From positions 1-7,769 of the forward strand of contig JAFSBP010000111.1 in assembly GCA_017437205.1 (NCBI GenBank): a stretch of 7,769 nucleotides of DNA. Direction: 5' to 3'. Positions within the stretch are counted from its first letter, which is position 1. Each line of letters starts with the position of its first letter. This DNA comes from Lachnospiraceae bacterium (GTDB lineage: Bacteria; Bacillota; Clostridia; Lachnospirales; Lachnospiraceae). This document shows, one piece after another, positions 5,873-7,769 of this stretch. The translations under genes and the position numbers were made by a program. The notes beneath the pieces are model-generated. The model was not told the origin of the DNA. It ran no database searches and worked only from the letters and a program-made list of their open reading frames with translations.

Positions 5873-6883
5873 ATGAATATTCGAGAAATGCTGGAGATGG
5901 AGGAGAAACTTTACCTAAGCCCTTATGCCGCGAAAAGTGCACAGACGCGCGGACGTGAGCGCTTTGACGAACCTTGCGATATCCGCACGGAGTATCAGAG
6001 AGACCGTGACCGGATCATCCACTGTAAGGCGTTTCGCCGCCTAAAGCATAAGACTCAGGTATTCTTAGCTCCTTCAGGCGATCATTATCGTACCCGCCTC
6101 ACACACACGCTGGAGGTGGCGCAGATCGCGCGCACCGTGGCGAAGGCGCTCAGACTGAATCAGGATCTGACGGAGGCGATAGCGCTCGGCCATGACCTGG
6201 GACACACTCCTTTCGGTCATGCAGGCGAGGATGCGCTGGATGGTATCTGTACGGAAGGATTCACCCACTACGAGCAGAGTGTGCGCGTGGTGGAGGTGCT
6301 GGAGAAGAAGGGCATGGGACTGAATCTGACCTGGGAGGTCAGAGACGGTATTTTAAACCATCGCACGGCGGGAAATCCGTCTACGCTGGAGGGAAAGGTT
6401 GTCCGCCTGTCGGATAAGATCGCCTATATCAACCATGATATTGATGATGCCATCCGCGGAGGTATTCTGACGGAGGAGATGTTGCCGAAGAGTTGTACAG
6501 ATATTCTCGGACACACGGTAAAGGCGCGCCTGAATTGTCTGGTTCACGATATCATTGAGCACAGTCTGGATCAGCCGGATATCCGGATGTCCGCGGACAT
6601 TGAGCAGGCGATGGGAAATCTTCGCAAGTTTATGTTTGCGAATGTCTACACGAACTCGAAGTCGAAGAGCGAGGACGGCCGGGCGAAGGAGCTGTTAAAG
6701 CAGCTATTTATCTATTATATGAATCATTTGGACGAGCTTCCGGAGGAGTATCGCATGCTTCGGGAGATGCACGGAGATTCGGACGAGAGAGTGGTCTGTG
6801 ATTATATTGCGGGCATGAGTGATGGCTACGCCATCGATACATATGAGCGGCTGTTTGTGCCGAGAAACTGGCAGGTATATTGA
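5873..6883 (+). CDS. dgt: Deoxyguanosinetriphosphate triphosphohydrolase-like protein (HD domain dNTPase)
   Basis: A 336-residue cytoplasmic HD-superfamily enzyme of the dGTPase-like family, which removes triphosphate from dNTPs to give the deoxynucleoside and so helps control dNTP pools. Seen: CDIRTEYQRDRDRIIHCKAFRRL-type N-terminal segment (35-57), LKHKTQVFL (57-65), and YRTRLTHTLEVAQIAR with His78. ALGHDLGHTPFGHAGED gives His107 and Asp108 as the HD pair plus His111 and His116, and LSDKIAYINHDIDDA contains Asp181, the fourth metal ligand. The length fits the short (about 330-residue) Firmicutes form and not the longer E. coli Dgt. The ATG at 5873 is fixed by AAAGGAGG at 5858-5865; an ATG at 5868 is out of frame and too close. 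It is followed after 2 bases by dnaG, so the two are almost certainly co-transcribed. True nucleotide preference (dGTP or other dNTPs) is not predictable. Confidence 0.95.
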   Translation: MNIREMLEMEEKLYLSPYAAKSAQTRGRERFDEPCDIRTEYQRDRDRIIHCKAFRRLKHKTQVFLAPSGDHYRTRLTHTLEVAQIARTVAKALRLNQDLTEAIALGHDLGHTPFGHAGEDALDGICTEGFTHYEQSVRVVEVLEKKGMGLNLTWEVRDGILNHRTAGNPSTLEGKVVRLSDKIAYINHDIDDAIRGGILTEEMLPKSCTDILGHTVKARLNCLVHDIIEHSLDQPDIRMSADIEQAMGNLRKFMFANVYTNSKSKSEDGRAKELLKQLFIYYMNHLDELPEEYRMLREMHGDSDERVVCDYIAGMSDGYAIDTYERLFVPRNWQVY

Positions 6884-6885
6884 TC

Positions 6886-7769
6886 ATGCGTTATTCAGAT
6901 GATCTGATCGAGGAGGTACGCTCCAGGAATGATATTGTGGACGTGGTTTCCGGATATGTGAAGATCCAAAAACGAGGCGGGACTTATTTCGGTCTATGCC
7001 CCTTTCACAATGAGAAGACGGCGTCCTTTTCCGTGACCCCGGCGAAGCAGATGTATTACTGTTTCGGCTGCGGCGCGGGAGGAAATGTGTTCACCTTCCT
7101 CATGGAATATGAAAACTATACATTTACCGAGGCGATGCAGGCGCTGGCGCAGCGTGCAGGCGTGGAGCTTCCGAAGGTGGAGGAGACCGCAGAACAGCGC
7201 CGTGAGGCAGATCTGAGGAGCCGCCTTCTGGAGATCAATAAACTGGCCGGTGTCTATTTTTACCGATTGATGAATTCGCCGAGAGGACAGCGGGCGATGG
7301 ACTACTTCCTTGGACGCGGCCTCACACCGGAGACGATTAAAAGATTTGGTCTCGGTTACTCGGATAATTACCGGGATGATTTGTATAAATTTTTAAAGAG
7401 CAAGGGCTTTGATGACGAGACGCTAAAAGAAACCGGTCTGGTGAAGGTGAAGGAGAACGATGCTTACGATATGTTTTTCAATCGGGCAATGTTCCCCATT
7501 ATGGACAGCAATAATAAGATTATCGGATTCGGTGGCCGTGTGATGGGCGAGGGAGAGCCTAAGTATCTGAACTCGCCGGAGACGAAGCTGTTTGATAAGA
7601 GCAGAAATCTCTACGGATTGAATTATGCGCGTACCACGAGAAAGCCGTATTTCCTCATCTGCGAGGGATATATGGACGTGATTTCTCTCCATCAGGCAGG
7701 CTTTACCAATGCGGTGGCGCCTCTGGGAACGGCGCTTACGCAGGGGCAGGCGAACCTCATTAAGCGGTA
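6886..7769 (+). CDS. dnaG: DNA primase, 3'-truncated by window edge
   Basis: The first 294 residues of bacterial DNA primase, which makes the RNA primers for DNA replication together with the replicative helicase. The frame is open from the ATG at 6886 to the window end without a stop. Seen: the N-terminal CHC2 zinc-binding domain with CPFH (Cys38, His41) and CFGCG (Cys59, Cys62). The catalytic-core N-terminal part includes YFLGRGLTPETIKRFGLGY (residues about 139-157) and the RNA-polymerase-basic segment IIGFGGRVMGEGEPKYLNSPET. The start of the TOPRIM domain is FLICEGYMDVISLHQAG, with catalytic Glu260 and Asp264. The remaining TOPRIM motifs and the helicase-binding C-terminal domain (full length about 590-600) lie outside. 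The start is 2 bases after the dgt stop, with a weak CAGG (6872-6875) 10 bases upstream, so translational coupling to dgt is likely. In related bacteria the next gene is normally the primary sigma factor. Confidence 0.97.
   Translation, partial: MRYSDDLIEEVRSRNDIVDVVSGYVKIQKRGGTYFGLCPFHNEKTASFSVTPAKQMYYCFGCGAGGNVFTFLMEYENYTFTEAMQALAQRAGVELPKVEETAEQRREADLRSRLLEINKLAGVYFYRLMNSPRGQRAMDYFLGRGLTPETIKRFGLGYSDNYRDDLYKFLKSKGFDDETLKETGLVKVKENDAYDMFFNRAMFPIMDSNNKIIGFGGRVMGEGEPKYLNSPETKLFDKSRNLYGLNYARTTRKPYFLICEGYMDVISLHQAGFTNAVAPLGTALTQGQANLIKR

Noticed and set aside
7423..7692. An 89-codon minus-strand open frame at the window end
   Set aside because: It is antisense to the conserved TOPRIM region of dnaG.

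Overview
The window looks like a chromosomal segment of a Gram-positive, anaerobic, probably gut-dwelling clostridium, most likely a Lachnospiraceae relative. This is inferred from protein style, from Firmicutes-type ribosome binding sites (AAAGGAGG, GGAGG), from sigma-A-like promoters with extended -10 elements, and from a dgt-dnaG gene pair. No species can be named from sequence reading alone. Gene density is high. I saw no RNA gene, mobile element or CRISPR array, and no gene-free stretch exceeds 300 bases.

Bases 1-2155 (+) hold a sugar-catabolism unit. It has the 3' part of an L-rhamnose isomerase gene (rhaA, cut by the window edge) and, 6 bases later, a stand-alone class II aldolase resembling the N-terminal half of the bifunctional RhaEW-type rhamnulose-1-phosphate aldolase/lactaldehyde dehydrogenase. 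Together they would convert L-rhamnose to L-rhamnulose and, after phosphorylation by a kinase outside the window, cleave it to dihydroxyacetone phosphate and L-lactaldehyde. A convergent minus-strand gene (2213-2671) encodes a YhcH/YjgK/YiaL-family cupin, a family that often accompanies sugar catabolism. A hairpin at 2181-2202 separates the two units.

Bases 2672-2856 are a divergent control region with one good promoter on each strand. The plus-strand promoter drives a probable three-gene operon (2857-5665): two different alpha/beta-hydrolase (esterase-like) proteins and an ATP-grasp ligase. All three are probably cytoplasmic. Substrates are unknown, and this is the least explained part of the window. 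The operon ends at a strong hairpin terminator (5678-5723).

Bases 5724-5872 are AT-rich and carry a convincing promoter and ribosome binding site for dgt, an HD-domain dNTP triphosphohydrolase. Two bases after dgt, DNA primase (dnaG) begins and runs off the window end. This is a housekeeping replication operon, which in related bacteria usually continues into the primary sigma factor gene.

The best candidate for something undescribed is the double-hydrolase plus ATP-grasp operon. I saw no defence, toxin or phage system.
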